Positions 50,160 to 61,920 are shown, counted from the first letter of the stretch. The stretch: 64,000 nt of DNA from Cheiracanthium punctorium (GCA_038373885.1 JAWZYV010012274.1:2294001-2358000), one strand, 5' to 3'. Made by a program: numbers and translations. Notes: generated from the letters alone by a model not told the origin.

Positions 50160-50440
50160 CCCAAAAAATGGGGCAGCTCTTGTAGTTTAAAATTGCGGAA
50201 ACGTTTCCGAACCATGCGGGTAAAGTATTTAGAAACGTTTCTGCATATGTCGGAAACATATTTACCTATTTTCCTGCATTTTAGGTAAGGTTTCTGGAAA
50301 AGATGGGTAACGTTTCTGTATATTTTGGTAAAATATTGAGTAACCTCTCCGTGTATTGCGGAAAGGTTTCCGAGTATTTCGGAAAGGTTTCCGAATTAAC
50401 GAGTAACCTTTCCGAGTTTTTCAGAAAAAAAGTAACATGC
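50160..50440. repeat. array of (G)GAAACGTTTCC / GGAAAGGTTTCC motifs
   Basis: At least nine imperfect palindromic motifs (for example gcggaaacgtttccg, tcggaaaggtttccg, gggtaacgtttctg) recur every 25-35 bases inside the left third of the TIR element. A smaller group recurs near the right end (51318-51350). Such subterminal motifs are often transposase binding sites; that role is inferred. Confidence 0.65.
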
Positions 50441-50504
50441 ACTAGATGAAGCGTTTCGAGTATCTTAAACTAGATGGCAGCACCAAACTCTGTCGGAAGA
50501 AACG

Positions 50505-50578
50505 GTGAGGACTAGCGACCAGAATCGAACGCTGGACCTACGCATTCGGAAGAAAGCACGGTACCACGACGCTGCGGT
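50505..50578 (-). repeat. tRNA-like (SINE head) segment inside the TIR element
   Basis: The minus strand contains GCGTTCGATTCTGG, matching the RNA polymerase III B box (GGTTCGANTCC) with one change. About 45 bases upstream there is an A-box-like TCGTGGTACCGTGC. No acceptor stem closes, so it is not a functional tRNA gene. Confidence 0.45.
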
Positions 50579-50770
50579 TTTCTTGCCGAATTTTGCTTTA
50601 AAAGTAAACTGACTGCTGCAAAAGTTATTTGTGGTACGGCTTGTTTTGGAAACTTAAATTTTTTTTGAAGTATCTTGTAATTGGAAAGAAAATACCATAA
50701 TTAATAAATATAAATTAAAAATCTTAAATTTTTTTCTTCCACATAAATTATTTTCAGGAGATAATGTGCT

Positions 50771-50812
50771 GTTTTATTTAAGTATTCATCCGTTTTATTT
50801 AAGTATTCATCC
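50771..50812. repeat. 21-bp tandem duplication
   Basis: GTTTTATTTAAGTATTCATCC occurs twice head to tail with no mismatch, one unit starting at 50771 and the next at 50792. The absence of mutation suggests a recent slip or duplication. Confidence 0.9.
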
Positions 50813-51372
50813 GGCGACGTCACCTGGTGACTGGTCACAAGTAAACTTCTCAGTGACCACACAGTGAAGTTACATCACTCACAAGTTCCCAGACCCTTAT
50901 TATCGCATGGGCAAATCAGGACTTTGCCCAGGGCCCGCAGTTTCAAATGTTGTTCTGAAATATTCTTTTATATGTCAAAATATTATGAAAAAGAAAACAA
51001 ATTTTATAGATGGGGACCCCCAAATTCATCAATGTCCGGGGCCCCTGTTGGTCATAATCGGGCTGTGCAAGAAGTTACAATGTGACAGTCCTGTGACAAT
51101 TGTGACCCTCTGTGACGTCACAGCGACTTTTTTGTGACCATCTGTGATATTAGGGAAGATGCGTTCACTGTTATCCCTCTGTCTCTTGGCACTTGGCGCA
51201 TGCGCGCAAAGTCCCAAATAAAGATTTCCTTTCGCCCGTAAATACTTTACCCCGAAATATGGGTTATGTTTCCGAAATCGTGAGTTCGAGTAGAGCATCG
51301 GTAGGTTACGCTATACTTTCGGAAACCTTTCCGCTGTAAGTATGTAACGTTTCTGAATTTTTTTACTGTGTA

Positions 51373-53660
51373 AGAGCTGTATTTTATATAATTTAATAAA
51401 TACCTTAAAGTGTAAGTGAAGTTGTGAATACTCCACCAAATAATCGGTGATGAAGACTATTGAAAAGCAAGTTGTACAGTTTATTAATTTTTGAAACTTT
51501 CAAACTAATTGTTTTAATTATTTTACGTGTAATTATTACGTGTAACTATTAAATCCTACAATAATAAATCATAGAAAATGTTTTTTTTTTTTATTCTAGC
51601 TAAGTTAATTAAAATAAAATGCACGTTAAATTCAGACTTCTCACACAACTGTCAGAAATTTTTTGAGACATATAATGAAAATCATTTTTAAAGGGTTTTC
51701 AAATATACCTATGCAACTCACGTTCATATAATAAGTTCCATCACGCCTCAGTTACAAAGCCATTGCATTTCCGTTTATTATGACTAAGAGTAATCGATTT
51801 TTGTTAGACGACGTAGTGTTTCTCTGTCTGACTAAACATTATTGCTTAACTATAAAATTCAGCACCATTTCAAATACGTACAAACGCAGTACAGATAGGT
51901 GATTGCATATTTCCATCTTTTCAGAGACCTCTGTAATGGCAGAAAGTTAAAAACAACTGTCAAACAACTTTCTTTTATTACATTACCATAAGTGATTACA
52001 TATTTTTATGTTTCATGATGCTTCTTTGATGATAGATAGTAAAAAACAACTTTCAAACAAATTTCCTTTATTACATTACCATCATGATGCATACTAATAA
52101 TCAAAACAGTTTCTTCATTTCAAGTATATGTGACTTTATCTGAATACACTGTGATTTGTTCAAGCATACCACAGTATATCTCCAGCGGATATTGCAAAGA
52201 TGCTAATATTATATTTGAAAGCACTAGGATTATTCTTGAATCACTCTGAAAGGCATACAGCATTGCAATAGGATAACTCTTTTATATTGATACACTCAAA
52301 CAATAAAAAGAAGATGTGGTGTAATATCATTTTTGTTTGATATAACTTTCTTTAAGCATTCCTTTGGCAATAATCTATGTTGCAACTTTAAACACTTTCT
52401 CATTCCTAAAGTATACTTTTCTTAATTTTCTAGCAAAAGGTACGCCTTCAAATCATTAAACAACACAATGCGCAAACATAATTTTGTTCAAAGGCGAGAG
52501 ACTTAAATAATTTTTTTAATCTAACAAGTTCATTGATCTCCTTTGTCTTATCTTAAATTTACAAAATCAACATTTGACCTCTCTTTCAATGAATAAAACA
52601 GAAGCTCAAAAAATGCAGATCGTTTTTATCATTAGAGCTAATGTAATTTTCCTTCATTGTATGTCATAAATAACAAGTGAAATAGTCTCTATTCAATTAT
52701 GCGTTCTTTTTAAATGACAGCTTAAGGAACGAAAACATTAGTCATGTTTAGGAAATACAAGAGTGATATACACCAGACATTGGTAAAATAAACGTGTGTT
52801 TCAAAAAGGTCATTGCTGTTTACGTCTAAAATCCATGAAAGTTTTTTAAACTACCTTCATAACAGCAAGGAGAGTTCCAATTCACAATTTTCGCAATGTT
52901 CGAAGGCTATAAAATAAAGATACATATCGAAAATAATGAGCAACTAGACTCTGAACAAACCAACAAACCTGTCTTACTCAATATAACGAAGAAAGTTTTT
53001 TGCCCTTTAGGGTCACTCTTCTGTCTAATCCATATGTAGGCAGTTACTTTCTGAGACCACTCCTGAGTCCTCGACCTAAATCTTATTTCTTCAATAATTT
53101 TGTGCAATGACATCATAAGTGCCCGAAGCTTTGAATACCAAAAAGCGGGTATTTAAACTTATGCTAACACAATGAACAAGATATTTCATGTAGTGAGCAA
53201 GCATACTTGAAGAAAAAATCATTTCTTTCGGCATTCAAGTTTTTTGTCTTAATATTTAAAAAGTTCACGTAGTCTCTTCTGTTGTATGTACCGCAGGATG
53301 TGTTAATATAGAATGACTTATCGTTTAGTTAATAGTTCACGTAGCCCGTTAAAAAATGATGAGAATTACAAACAATTTTAATTTCATATACACGAAATAT
53401 TTAATTACACGGTACATCGTGATTTAATCCATGTTATCCTAACAATAATCCGTTTCTATTTTTAAAAGTCATAATCTAGATTTGCTAATGTATAACTAGA
53501 AAAATATAAAAATCATGCTGGTGTCTAAGAATAAAAACAATTCATGTGAAATGCTGAATTTAAGTATTTAAATCCTCCATGCTTCAGCGGAAGAAAATAG
53601 TTTATTTATTTTAAACTTGTGTGATGTTAAACTGCGTCATCTCCAGGAGCTATTTAGAGT
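51373..53660. other. no gene recognised
   Basis: AT-rich sequence between the TIR element and the gypsy element, with a 93-base-spaced direct repeat at 51.95 kb. A minus frame at 52907-53116 has no recognisable family. Confidence 0.5.
51945..52082. repeat. direct repeat, 44-bp units 93 bases apart
   Basis: AGTTAAAAACAACTGTCAAACAACTTTCTTTTATTACATTACCAT at 51945 recurs with four or five changes at 52038. Confidence 0.8.
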
Positions 53661-53673
53661 AGAAGTAGCAAAT

Positions 53674-55863
53674 CTACTTTGATCTGGCGTAGTGGTAATC
53701 CCCTCCCTTGTCAAAAAATTTTTCACAAAATGCCCATAAATTTTCAATTTTTAGCTTAAATATTACGCATTTTAACACAAAGTTATGTCTATCCCTGAAG
53801 GAAGTCTGCATACGCCACTGCGTAGAGTAAATCACTCTCAATTCTCCAGGGAGTCGAAGCGAAATGCCGTATACCAGCTCAGCCGTGGTTGCTCTCAACT
53901 CTTCTTTATAGACGGACCGAAGTCCTAATAGAACAGTAGGTAATTTTTCCAACCATTGGTCGGTCAGACAGGCTTTCAACGCAGTTTTCAAACCTCTATG
54001 CCAGTTCTCTATAAGGCCATTGGCCTGTGGATGATAAGCTGCACTACGATTTCTTTTTATCCCAAATAAATGTAAAAGAGAATTAAACAAGCAAGATTCA
54101 AATTGCCGACCCTGGTCGGTTGTGATAGTTGTGGGCACGCCAAACCTTGCTACCCAGTTTTCGTAAAACGCTCTAGCAACAGTGTCGCTGGCTATGTTAG
54201 TGACGGGTACTGCTTCAACCCAACGTGTAAATCTGTCGATCATTGTAATCAAATATTTAAAATTTTTGTTTACGGGTAAAGGGCCGACTAGATCTATGTG
54301 TACGTGGTCAAATCTATCTCTTGGAACAGTATAATTCTGTATTGGGGTTTTTGTATGTCTTTGCGTCTTAGTCAACTGACAAGGAATGCAACATTTCGTC
54401 CAAGTCCGTGAATCCTTTTGAATGCCAGGCCAAATAAAACGAGAACTTAGCAACTTAGCTGTGGCCTTCATACCTGGGTGAGACAAGTTATGTAAATTGT
54501 CAAATACTTTCCTTCGAAAGGATTCTGGAATGTACGGACGAATTTTGTCTGTAGATACCTCACAATACAAGGGAGTTTGAGTTTCTGGAATTGTCATTCG
54601 TTTAAATACTAATTTAGTGTGTGTACTGATTAGTTTTTCAAGTTCTTTGTCACCCTCTTGTGCCTTTGCGATTGCTGAGTAATCTAATGTACTCGGGAAG
54701 GTAATGGATTCGACTCTAGAAAAGAAATCGGCAGGGATATTGTCGCGTCCCGGGTTGTAGCGAATATCCGTACTAAACTGGCCGATGTAGTCTAGTTGTC
54801 TCAGTTGCCTAGGAGACCATTTATCTCCCTTCTGATTAAAGGCGAAAGTGATGGGTTTATGATCCGTGAAAATAGTAAAAACACGGCCCTCGAGAAAGTG
54901 CTTAAAATACTTGATAGATGCGTAGATAGCGTACAATTCTCTGTCATAAGTAGACCATTTCTGCTGTGCAGGTGTGAGCTTAGCAGAATAAAATGCTAAG
55001 GGCTCGATTACTTGTACATCCTGCTTTAAGCTGATCTGGTGGAGAGAACTGCCTATAGATGTACTACTTGCATCGGTGCATAAGCAAAGCTGTGCGTCTG
55101 GGTTGGGATGTACCAATAATGCCGCGTTAGCTAGCGATTCCTTACACTTCGTGAAGGCTTCTAGCGTTTCGGTTGTCCACGAAATAACCTTTTTGCTATT
55201 ATTTTTATAGCCTTTTAAAAGCTCGTTTAGAGGCGCTTGTAATTTAGCAGCCTGCGGGACATTCCGTCTGTAAAAGTTCAAGAGTCCTAAGAAGCGTTTT
55301 AAACCTTTACATGTTTGGGGTTGTTCGAAGTCTAAAATTGGTTTAACTTTGCTAGGCAGCGGTTTTATGCCGTGTTCGTTAACCAAGTAACCCAAGAATG
55401 GTAGTTCAGTGACCCCAAAAATGCTTTTAGACAAATTGATTCTAATGCCGTATTTGTTTAGTCTTTTAAACAGAGTTTCGAGATGAGTCATGTGCTCTTT
55501 CTCATTTGAACTGGCTATTAAAATGTCGTCTAAGTAAGCAAATGTAAAGTTTAAGTCTTGTAGGACCTCAGATATGAACCTTTGGAAAGTTTGAGCTGCA
55601 TTACACAACCCAAAGGGAAGGAATTTGAATTCCCATAAGCCGAAAGGTGTGGTAATAGCGGTTTTTTGAATGTCGTCTTTGTGCACTGGGATTTGATGGT
55701 ATGCACGGATGAGGTCGATTTTGGAAAATATTTTTTTTCCGTAAAGTTCATTAGCAAAATCATGTATATGGGGAAGGGGATATCTGTCAGGAATAGTAAT
55801 TTTATTTAAAGCTCTGTAATCGCCAGTCTGACGAAAATCAGTACTATTGGGTTTTGGGACCAT
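53674..55863 (-). CDS. gypsy retrotransposon reverse transcriptase-RNase H-integrase frame
   Basis: An open frame of 729 codons that begins inside the RT domain and lacks its own natural start. RT residues are intact: KIDL with Asp50, PFGL at about 83-86, and FAYLDDIL with Asp112/Asp113. RNase H has Asp264, Glu309 and Asp334. The integrase has a zinc-binding HHCC region (His458, His462, Cys491 and Cys495 by position). It also has a DD35E triad at Asp524, Asp583 and Glu619 with correct spacing. All catalytic residues therefore survive, despite the upstream frame break. The integrase C-terminus after LRLPGEL does not look like the usual chromodomain-free tail. It runs for about 55 residues into the polypurine tract and stops, which suggests an internal deletion near the 3' end. 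The long open frame implies fairly recent activity. Confidence 0.93.
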   Translation of the reverse strand: MVPKPNSTDFRQTGDYRALNKITIPDRYPLPHIHDFANELYGKKIFSKIDLIRAYHQIPVHKDDIQKTAITTPFGLWEFKFLPFGLCNAAQTFQRFISEVLQDLNFTFAYLDDILIASSNEKEHMTHLETLFKRLNKYGIRINLSKSIFGVTELPFLGYLVNEHGIKPLPSKVKPILDFEQPQTCKGLKRFLGLLNFYRRNVPQAAKLQAPLNELLKGYKNNSKKVISWTTETLEAFTKCKESLANAALLVHPNPDAQLCLCTDASSTSIGSSLHQISLKQDVQVIEPLAFYSAKLTPAQQKWSTYDRELYAIYASIKYFKHFLEGRVFTIFTDHKPITFAFNQKGDKWSPRQLRQLDYIGQFSTDIRYNPGRDNIPADFFSRVESITFPSTLDYSAIAKAQEGDKELEKLISTHTKLVFKRMTIPETQTPLYCEVSTDKIRPYIPESFRRKVFDNLHNLSHPGMKATAKLLSSRFIWPGIQKDSRTWTKCCIPCQLTKTQRHTKTPIQNYTVPRDRFDHVHIDLVGPLPVNKNFKYLITMIDRFTRWVEAVPVTNIASDTVARAFYENWVARFGVPTTITTDQGRQFESCLFNSLLHLFGIKRNRSAAYHPQANGLIENWHRGLKTALKACLTDQWLEKLPTVLLGLRSVYKEELRATTAELVYGISLRLPGELRVIYSTQWRMQTSFRDRHNFVLKCVIFKLKIENLWAFCEKFFDKGGDYHYARSK
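53699..53709 (-). promoter_or_regulatory. polypurine tract of the gypsy element
   Basis: The minus strand reads AAGGGAGGGGA just before the end of the pol frame. Gypsy elements prime plus-strand DNA synthesis at such a tract, immediately before the 3' LTR. Here the pol stop lies 25 bases beyond it, inside what should be LTR. Confidence 0.55.
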
Positions 55864-57377
55864 GTGTAAAGGGCTGGCCCAACACGAGTTACTAGGTCTA
55901 CAGATTCCTTTTCTTGCATGTATTGAAATTCCTGTTTAGCTATTTTTAATTTCAATGGATTTAAACGCCGTGGCCGTGCGAATACAGGTTGTCCTGTTGT
56001 TTCAATTTTATGCACTGTATTGTGCTTTACTTTCATATTAGAAGGATACGGTTTAAGTATGTCGGGAAATTTTCGTAATATATTTTTAATTTTTAAATCC
56101 TTAGCAAGTAGACTAACGTTAGGCGAACTCGCGTTGCAAGCGGAACCTAGAGCTGCTTTGGACGAACTTGGATCGCGTAAACAAAGTCTTTTCAGATCAA
56201 TTAATAAGCCAAAGTGTTTTATAAAATCAGCACCAATTATTGGTCTGCTAACGTCTGCGACCACAAACGGCCACTGAAAAGACCGGTTTAACGCAAGATC
56301 GAGTTTTACTAATTTAGTTCCGTAGACTTTGATACGAGATCCATCAGCAGAATACAATATAATATTTTTAGGTCCATTATACTGAGTATTTTTTGCTCTG
56401 GGTAAAACGCAGATATCACTGCCACTATCAATTAGATATTCCACCCCAGATATTTTATCTCTTATAAAAAGACGGCGACTTATAACGTCCTTGTACGTAT
56501 AGTCACATTGCGCCGTATAATGCGACCGGCCCTCTAGTTTTTTTAAGGAGTTATAATTACACGGCTCTAGACATTTGCGAGCATGGTCTTTAAATTTTTT
56601 ATGATACCAGCACACCGTTTCAGAGGAGTGGGAGGGTGTCACACGGTGTGGGGGATTACGCTGAAATTTATTATTAATGAGTCTCGTACGACTAAGAGTG
56701 CGTGGTCTAAATTTATCTTGCAAGACCTTGTCAATTTTTAGGGTTAGTTCTGTTAATTGTTTTTTTAATTCCTGCACCTCATTTTCCGAGTTAGTAGTAT
56801 GAGTGTCTAGACTTTGTATTTCTGAACTAGAATTACCCGTGACTTCTACGATTTTATCTGCCATGAGAGCTAATGTATCTAAAGTACCCTCATATACAGA
56901 CAAGATAGCTTGAGTGTCTTTAGGCAATCTTTGTAGAAATAGAGTTTTTAAAAACTCGGTGTCTGTTTTATCGGGTGCCAAGTGCTTCATTTTCCTTAGT
57001 AAGTGGGAAGGTTTTTCATCTCCTAACACTAATTCCGAAAGTAATTGCTTTATCTTTGTTTGTTCGGAATCCGTGAATTCGGCTAAAAGCCGTTTTTTTA
57101 AGGTATCATACTTTAGAGTGGGGGGAGGTGTTAAAACTACATCACTTAAATAACTTAAGATATCAGCATTTAGACTAGACACTATGTAATAAAATTTTGT
57201 AGAATCTTCACTAATGTTCGCGATGTGAAATTGCGATTCTATATTAGCGAACCATAAATCTGGAAATTTTTCCCAAAAGGGTGGTAACTTGAGAGCTACG
57301 CGACTAATGTCGCCGGTTTTCACCGCCTCTACAGACGTTTCACCATTCATTTTTGGAAAGCCTGACTGAGCAACCAA
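55806..57377 (-). CDS. gypsy retrotransposon gag-protease frame (frameshifted at its 3' end)
   Basis: An open frame of 523 codons. Residues about 22-185 form an arthropod gypsy gag domain beginning [17 protein letters not shown]. It is followed by a heptad-like Leu/Lys-rich stretch (about 200-222) and a basic linker. Then comes a Cys/His knuckle, [18 protein letters not shown], at 256-273, with Cys256, His259, His265, Cys269 and Cys273. The retroviral-type aspartic protease has its active site DSGS at 317-320 and the flap/second-loop motif PIIGADF at about 379-385. From about residue 480 the frame is wrong: the next frame carries the expected start of the reverse transcriptase, and the last roughly 40 residues here are missense. 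The gene is therefore broken by a single-base loss. It is a gypsy element because protease and gag precede RT, and integrase comes last. Confidence 0.92.
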   Translation of the reverse strand: MVAQSGFPKMNGETSVEAVKTGDISRVALKLPPFWEKFPDLWFANIESQFHIANISEDSTKFYYIVSSLNADILSYLSDVVLTPPPTLKYDTLKKRLLAEFTDSEQTKIKQLLSELVLGDEKPSHLLRKMKHLAPDKTDTEFLKTLFLQRLPKDTQAILSVYEGTLDTLALMADKIVEVTGNSSSEIQSLDTHTTNSENEVQELKKQLTELTLKIDKVLQDKFRPRTLSRTRLINNKFQRNPPHRVTPSHSSETVCWYHKKFKDHARKCLEPCNYNSLKKLEGRSHYTAQCDYTYKDVISRRLFIRDKISGVEYLIDSGSDICVLPRAKNTQYNGPKNIILYSADGSRIKVYGTKLVKLDLALNRSFQWPFVVADVSRPIIGADFIKHFGLLIDLKRLCLRDPSSSKAALGSACNASSPNVSLLAKDLKIKNILRKFPDILKPYPSNMKVKHNTVHKIETTGQPVFARPRRLNPLKLKIAKQEFQYMQEKESVDLVTRVGPALYTWSQNPIVLIFVRLAITEL

Positions 57378-57720
57378 TTAAATGGGGATGAAGAAAAATG
57401 TATAAATGTTTGTTTAAAACTTGCCACCTGTCTTGTCCGTTGTCTTCAAATACTTGATGACGGTGCGCGCAGGAAAGTCGAGGCAGCAGACGAGAGGAAA
57501 TCTTTACCCGTAGAACACCGTTCTTTGCAATAAGGCGGCTCCAACAAACTCACCGAGGGCCAGCTTGACTGTAGATCTTGCCCAAGCTGCTGAAGAGGCT
57601 TGACTTTGAACATCGATCGAACTTCCAGAGTAGCACCCTTTGTTTTTGATTTTTGATTTGAGGCAATTTTTGACTAATAAATGTCGCAAAAAAACTCCTG
57701 TAGTTGAGTTAGCTCATCCG
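57378..57720 (-). other. probable 5' leader (or remnant LTR) of the gypsy element
   Basis: About 340 bases more GC-rich than the flanks, directly upstream of the gag start on the minus strand. It contains a 61-codon open stretch (57504-57689) with no recognised similarity. I see no copy of this sequence beyond the 3' end of pol, so it cannot be called an LTR from the data. It is probably leader or U5 sequence. Confidence 0.4.
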
Positions 57721-59903
57721 GTTAATTCGCCCTGTTAAATTTCTAACGGAATAACACTAAAATTTACGACTACGTAAAAAAAAAAAAAACTTTACATCGG
57801 ACAGTTAAGTTAAGGAGGAACATAATCTTACGTTTAAATATTTTTCAGTACGATATGCGTCATTATTATGTGATATTTTATCGATTTTATTCTTTGTATT
57901 CTTAAAATGGGGAGTATTGATTAATTTTGCACGAAATACTTTTAAATATACGTTAAAATATTATTCCATAATTACAGTGCATTTAAAAAACATAAAAATG
58001 CACTTACTAAATTGTTAGCAAACTCATTTATAAATGTAATGTATGTTCAACTTTTAGTTTACATGAATTTCTATAGAAATATGCAGGAAATAATAGCACA
58101 CTTTTAAACTCATTTTGTTATAGGATTGAATATGTAGGTCATGGAATAAAAAATTTTGATAATGGCTTTGCTTTTTACATGAGTCTCCATTAAAATGTGT
58201 TCATAGTTCAAAATGTAATGCATCAATTATAAAAACTTGCATACTTTTAATTTTTTTAAAGATATTTTTTCTCATTCAGATATTTAGAAACGTCAGCATG
58301 ATTTTAAAATGTCTAACTAAATGAAACATTAATAATGGGAAGCGAAAATCCATCATTTATTATTTTTGCATAAAAAGAAGACTATAAAAGATTAAGACAA
58401 GAAAATAGAGATTTTTGGATCAGAATTGCTATAAATAAACAATTCTGATAGCCATAAATTAGTTGCCAAAACAGACATTCAAAGTTTCAGTGCTTTATAA
58501 ACGTCTGTAACAGTAAGCGATATTCTAAAGCTTTAAAACATTTTTAAAAAAGCAATAGACATTGAAAGATTCATTCGAGAAAAAAGATTATGAACAAATC
58601 TCAATACAACCCAAAATTGGTATGTATACTACATTGACCGAATGACAAGAGTAATTGAATTTTTTAATCTAACGACTTTCGACGATAAATCTGCACTAGG
58701 ACAAATCCAACTGTTATATTTCGAAATAGAACGCTTCATTCCCTCAAAAATGAATAACTAAATAAATAAAAAAGGGATATCAATATTATTAAATAAAAAT
58801 ATTACGTAATTTGAAGCCTAATTACTATAATAAACCTAAGCAAGTCCTTGTAAATCAACGTATCTGTGTGTTATACAGCTGTTACTGATTCCTAAAAAAT
58901 TTCAAACTTAGTAGTGTTTGAAATAACTGATTTAGATTAATAAATATTCTCGCGCGTGGAAGAGAAAATTATATACACTTCTTAAAACAGATCCTCAACT
59001 ACACCAACATTTAAAAATGAGAGATATGAGCTTATTTTTTAAAAAAATAAGCCAAAATTACATTATGTAAAGTAAGAAAGTCTACTTTACTGTCTATTGC
59101 AAAACAAACATTCTGCTGTCTTATTTCACCTTAAATAAACAACCATGTAATTTATCACCAGTATTTTAATGCTAAGTAAGCGGTTTCACAGACCCTCTCT
59201 TTCTTTTATTTATATTTAGCACCTTTCGTTGCTCTTGAAATGTTTACTAAAACGATCCCCAGACACACAGAATGTTAAGCTTTTTAAATAAAACGCTTTT
59301 AAATCGAGAATATAATTTCGAATTTCCTCGTAGAAAAAATTGGTGGCTTCATGATTTTATTAAATATATATGTTCTTTACTTATTTACTTAGTTGGACTA
59401 AATAAGAAAATATTTAAAAAAACATGTGAAAAAACTTAAGCGTAGCGTTGAAAAATCGTTTTAATACCCTTCATGAGACAAACGTGGTTCTTAGAATAAA
59501 ACGTTAATTATCCGAAAAAAATAAAGCAAAAAATATCTTGCTGAAAATAAACACTTTTTTCTGAAAAGTCAAATCTTTCGAGTTACATAGTTTAACAACA
59601 GATTTGAAAGATTTTCTAATAAAATATATCCTAAAAAAATAAAAAACAATTTTTATTAGTTATGTACAGGAACATAAATGAATAAATTTTCTCTCGAATT
59701 ATTTCACCCCATGGTATGTGACTAGATAATTATTGGAATTATTTAGATATATTTTGAGTATTTCGGGGGGAAATATTTATTTTATTAAATAAAGGTTTAA
59801 CATATTTTGAATCGTACTCGGACCTTGAATAAGTTATCGATGTCGACAGATAGAAGCTTGAAATTCAGTAGAAGTCATTTCGCGAAAGTGTAAATAAGAA
59901 AAA
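57721..59903. other. no gene recognised
   Basis: Strongly AT-rich. There are no repeats or frames that I can support until the mariner fragment. Confidence 0.55.
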
Positions 59904-60183
59904 GTGGCACTATATGAACAAGGACACGATAAAGTGATTCTGAAGCATGACAATGCTCGTCCTCAAGTTGCAAAGTTGGTGAAAACCTACCTCGAAATTC
60001 TTAAATGGAAAGTCCCACTTCTCCGCCTTATTCACAAGACATTGCTCCTCCTCATTATCACTTGTACTGATTGGGCGAACTGTTGATCGGCTTAAAAGGC
60101 TTGCAACTTTCTAAAGCAGAATTCAAGTTTTACCAGAAAGATGGGGATAAGCAGTGGTTAGAGATGGACAATGCTTTCAGTAA
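59904..60183 (+). pseudogene. mariner transposase, C-terminal fragment, frameshifted
   Basis: The first frame reads VILKHDNARPQVAKLVKTYLE, matching the second catalytic block of mariner transposases (Asp in HDNARP). After LKWKV the frame shifts, and the next frame reads PPYSQDIAPPHYHLY, the third block. Here the last catalytic Asp of the DD34D triad (normally in APSDYHLF) is His. Further on come VLPERWG and AVVRDGQCFQ followed by TAA at 60181, the standard end of a mariner transposase. The N-terminal half is absent and several frame breaks exist, so this is a dead copy. No terminal inverted repeat was identified around it. Confidence 0.85.
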
Positions 60184-60888
60184 CATGGTCTTTACTGATT
60201 TTTAAGCAATAATTTTCACGTAAAACCGCGAGAACTTGTTTCATTTCCCAATACTTTCAAAAACATTATTTTGAAACTAATAAGTTATTAATTTTTTTCT
60301 TTTTTTGTGTACTGAAAACTTTTCCACGACGCGGAAACATTTTAAACTTAATAGCAGAATAAGAATGTAGGAGGAAAATGTGGGAAGAAAATTTGAATGA
60401 GGAGGAATTGCTTTAAACGTTTTAGATCTGGATCTGTCCTCAATTTTTGTAATGATATGTAAACATATTCCGAATCACACATGCTGAAAAAAATATTTTC
60501 TTTCTGTATTCTTCGTATTATTTCATGCAGCGTTTGCATATTAACTTCATTAACTGTATTTTTACAACAAATCTTATAACTACTTCCATGCATATCCACT
60601 AAAATTTACAATTCAAGTAACGTTTGTTTACACGCACATCAATGAAAGCTTTCATTATTCATTTTTATTGAGTTTATTCCTTATATTTATGCCTTTTAAA
60701 ACAATTTTTCCATGTTAAAAGTACAGTTTATCACATTAACTTGCTCTATTGAAGCCACTTTTATTTATGACTGTGCAACATCTATACGAGGAGACAAATT
60801 GCTAAGAGAGTATTACATTTCCATTTCACTTCAACTTCTCATTCAAAAATTGAATTTAAAATTTAAGAATGCATCTTTCTTGCCGCCC
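60184..60888. other. no gene recognised
   Basis: AT-rich sequence between the mariner fragment and a SINE. The minus frame at 60348-60599 has no motif. Confidence 0.5.
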
Positions 60889-61060
60889 AGGTGGGGTAGT
60901 GGCTAACGCACCATTGTACTGCATGTTGGGTTCTGGATCGATTCTCGCCATGGGCTTGTGTGTTTGTGACGTACTTGTTAGAGGTAATGATGGCTGCCCA
61001 TTGGATGCATCTTTACAAATGGCCATCACGCTCAGAGATTCCCAGGACAAGGTTTAATGA
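60889..61060 (+). mobile_element. tRNA-derived SINE, family B
   Basis: Starts GCCGCCCAGGTGGGGTAGTGGCTAACGCACC (A-box-like GGGTAGTGGCTAACGC), followed by B-box-like GGTTCTGGATCGATTCTCGCC. The body has no match to family A. It is GC-rich against AT-rich flanks. The 3' end is uncertain. Confidence 0.65.
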
Positions 61061-61788
61061 GCCTCTGCACGATACTGAAAAGAAATGCAGGCATCTCTCA
61101 GAAACTGCTAAAGATCCTACTAGAGAACTTTTGGAATTCCGGATTTGTGTACTACCACGCATGTACACTGTGAACTTCAGTGCAAAGTTGCAGACCGAAT
61201 TCGTATAATAAATTATACGGTCACTAGCCCGAAAATGTATTCGTTGCAAAACCACGACTCTTGCAAAGAAGTTTTTAAACATGCACGTACATTTATAAAA
61301 AGATATAATTAGTCTTCGGAACCTACTTTCATTTTGTGATTAATTATCAGCTGAATTTCATTATAATTAGTGACATTATTCTGCTATACGAAAAATATTT
61401 GAGTATGACGGTTCATAGAGAATAATTTCCATTGCTGCAATAAAATGCTCGTCGCGTTTTTTGAATTCGTTGTGGATGGATGCAGTGGTGTGTATGTGTA
61501 ATAAAGACAGAAAGCTTCCGTGACGGAAAATGTTATAAATTATTTATTTCCACTAACTTTACTGGCAAATTTGATTTACATAGTCTGCAACTCAAACTTT
61601 CGAAAGAATACTGAAATAGATACATTTTAAAAAGTCAAGTAAGTTCAAACGCTAGCTTTAAGAATATTTAATTTGCAATTTAAATTATAATGTTTTACAA
61701 AATTTATTCAGCTTTCTAAATTAACTCAACGAAATGCAGTATAGGGTTAATGGTCTACCGTGGCTACTTATAAGATTTTTTTTTCCTG
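61061..61788. other. no gene recognised
   Basis: It may include an extension of the SINE up to about 61200. Otherwise it is unremarkable AT-rich DNA. Confidence 0.5.
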
Positions 61789-61920
61789 GATTTAAAAACT
61801 TTTTTAATATTCGGTATGTCAGTTTACCACTAGATTAAAAAACTTTTTTAATATTCAGTATGTCAGTTCACTACTAGATTTAAAAACTTTTTTGATATTC
61901 GATGTGTAAGCTCCTGGGAC
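61789..61920. repeat. 44-bp tandem repeat, three units
   Basis: Units start GATT(T/A)AAAAACTTTTTT at 61789, 61833 and 61877. Units 1 and 2 share GATATTC-like and TATGTCAGTT.ACTACTA. Unit 3 diverges at its end. Confidence 0.88.

Larger units (their letters stand above)
50132..51370. mobile_element. 1.24-kb TIR DNA transposon, non-autonomous, TA target duplication
   Basis: The left end CACGGTAAAAAAAATTCGGAAACGTTAC and the right end (reverse complement) CACAGTAAAAAAATTCAGAAACGTTAC are inverted repeats. Both are flanked by TA (50130-50131 and 51371-51372), the target of Tc1/mariner-like insertion. Subterminal regions carry many GGAAACGTTTCCGA-like motifs. Inside are a tRNA-like segment (50505-50578), a 21-bp tandem duplication (50771-50812) and a GTGAC/GTCAC-rich part (50810-51140). 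No transposase frame exists, so it needs help in trans or is dead. Confidence 0.8.
53674..57377 (-). mobile_element. Ty3/gypsy-type LTR retrotransposon, degenerate, LTRs not recognised
   Basis: An internal region about 3.7 kb long with gag, protease, reverse transcriptase, RNase H and integrase in the order typical of Ty3/gypsy (integrase after RNase H). There is no envelope frame. The element lies upstream of, and on the same strand as, the channel gene. Two open frames overlap by 58 bases at 55806-55863. The overlap comes from a one-base loss in an A run at about 55915, so an originally continuous gag-pol frame is now split. A polypurine tract (AAGGGAGGGGA on the minus strand, about 53699-53709) marks the expected 3' border of the internal region. 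I could not find a matching pair of long terminal repeats on either side, so the element is truncated, or its LTRs are very diverged or lost. Confidence 0.93.

Noticed and set aside
51029..51298. Minus-strand 89-codon frame
   Set aside because: It lies inside the TIR element and GTGAC-rich tract, with no protein motif.
52907..53116. Minus-strand frame containing KVTAYIWIRQKSDPKG
   Set aside because: Briefly suggestive of a receptor segment (W..Q.. .DP), but no other family feature or splice context fits, and it does not join the channel exons.
55806..55863. Programmed ribosomal frameshift between gag-pro and pol
   Set aside because: No clear slippery heptamer with a following stem. A simple one-base loss in an A run explains the overlap better, though it is left open in the findings.
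57504..57689. Minus-strand 61-codon frame upstream of gag
   Set aside because: Probably the retrotransposon leader. No recognised domain.
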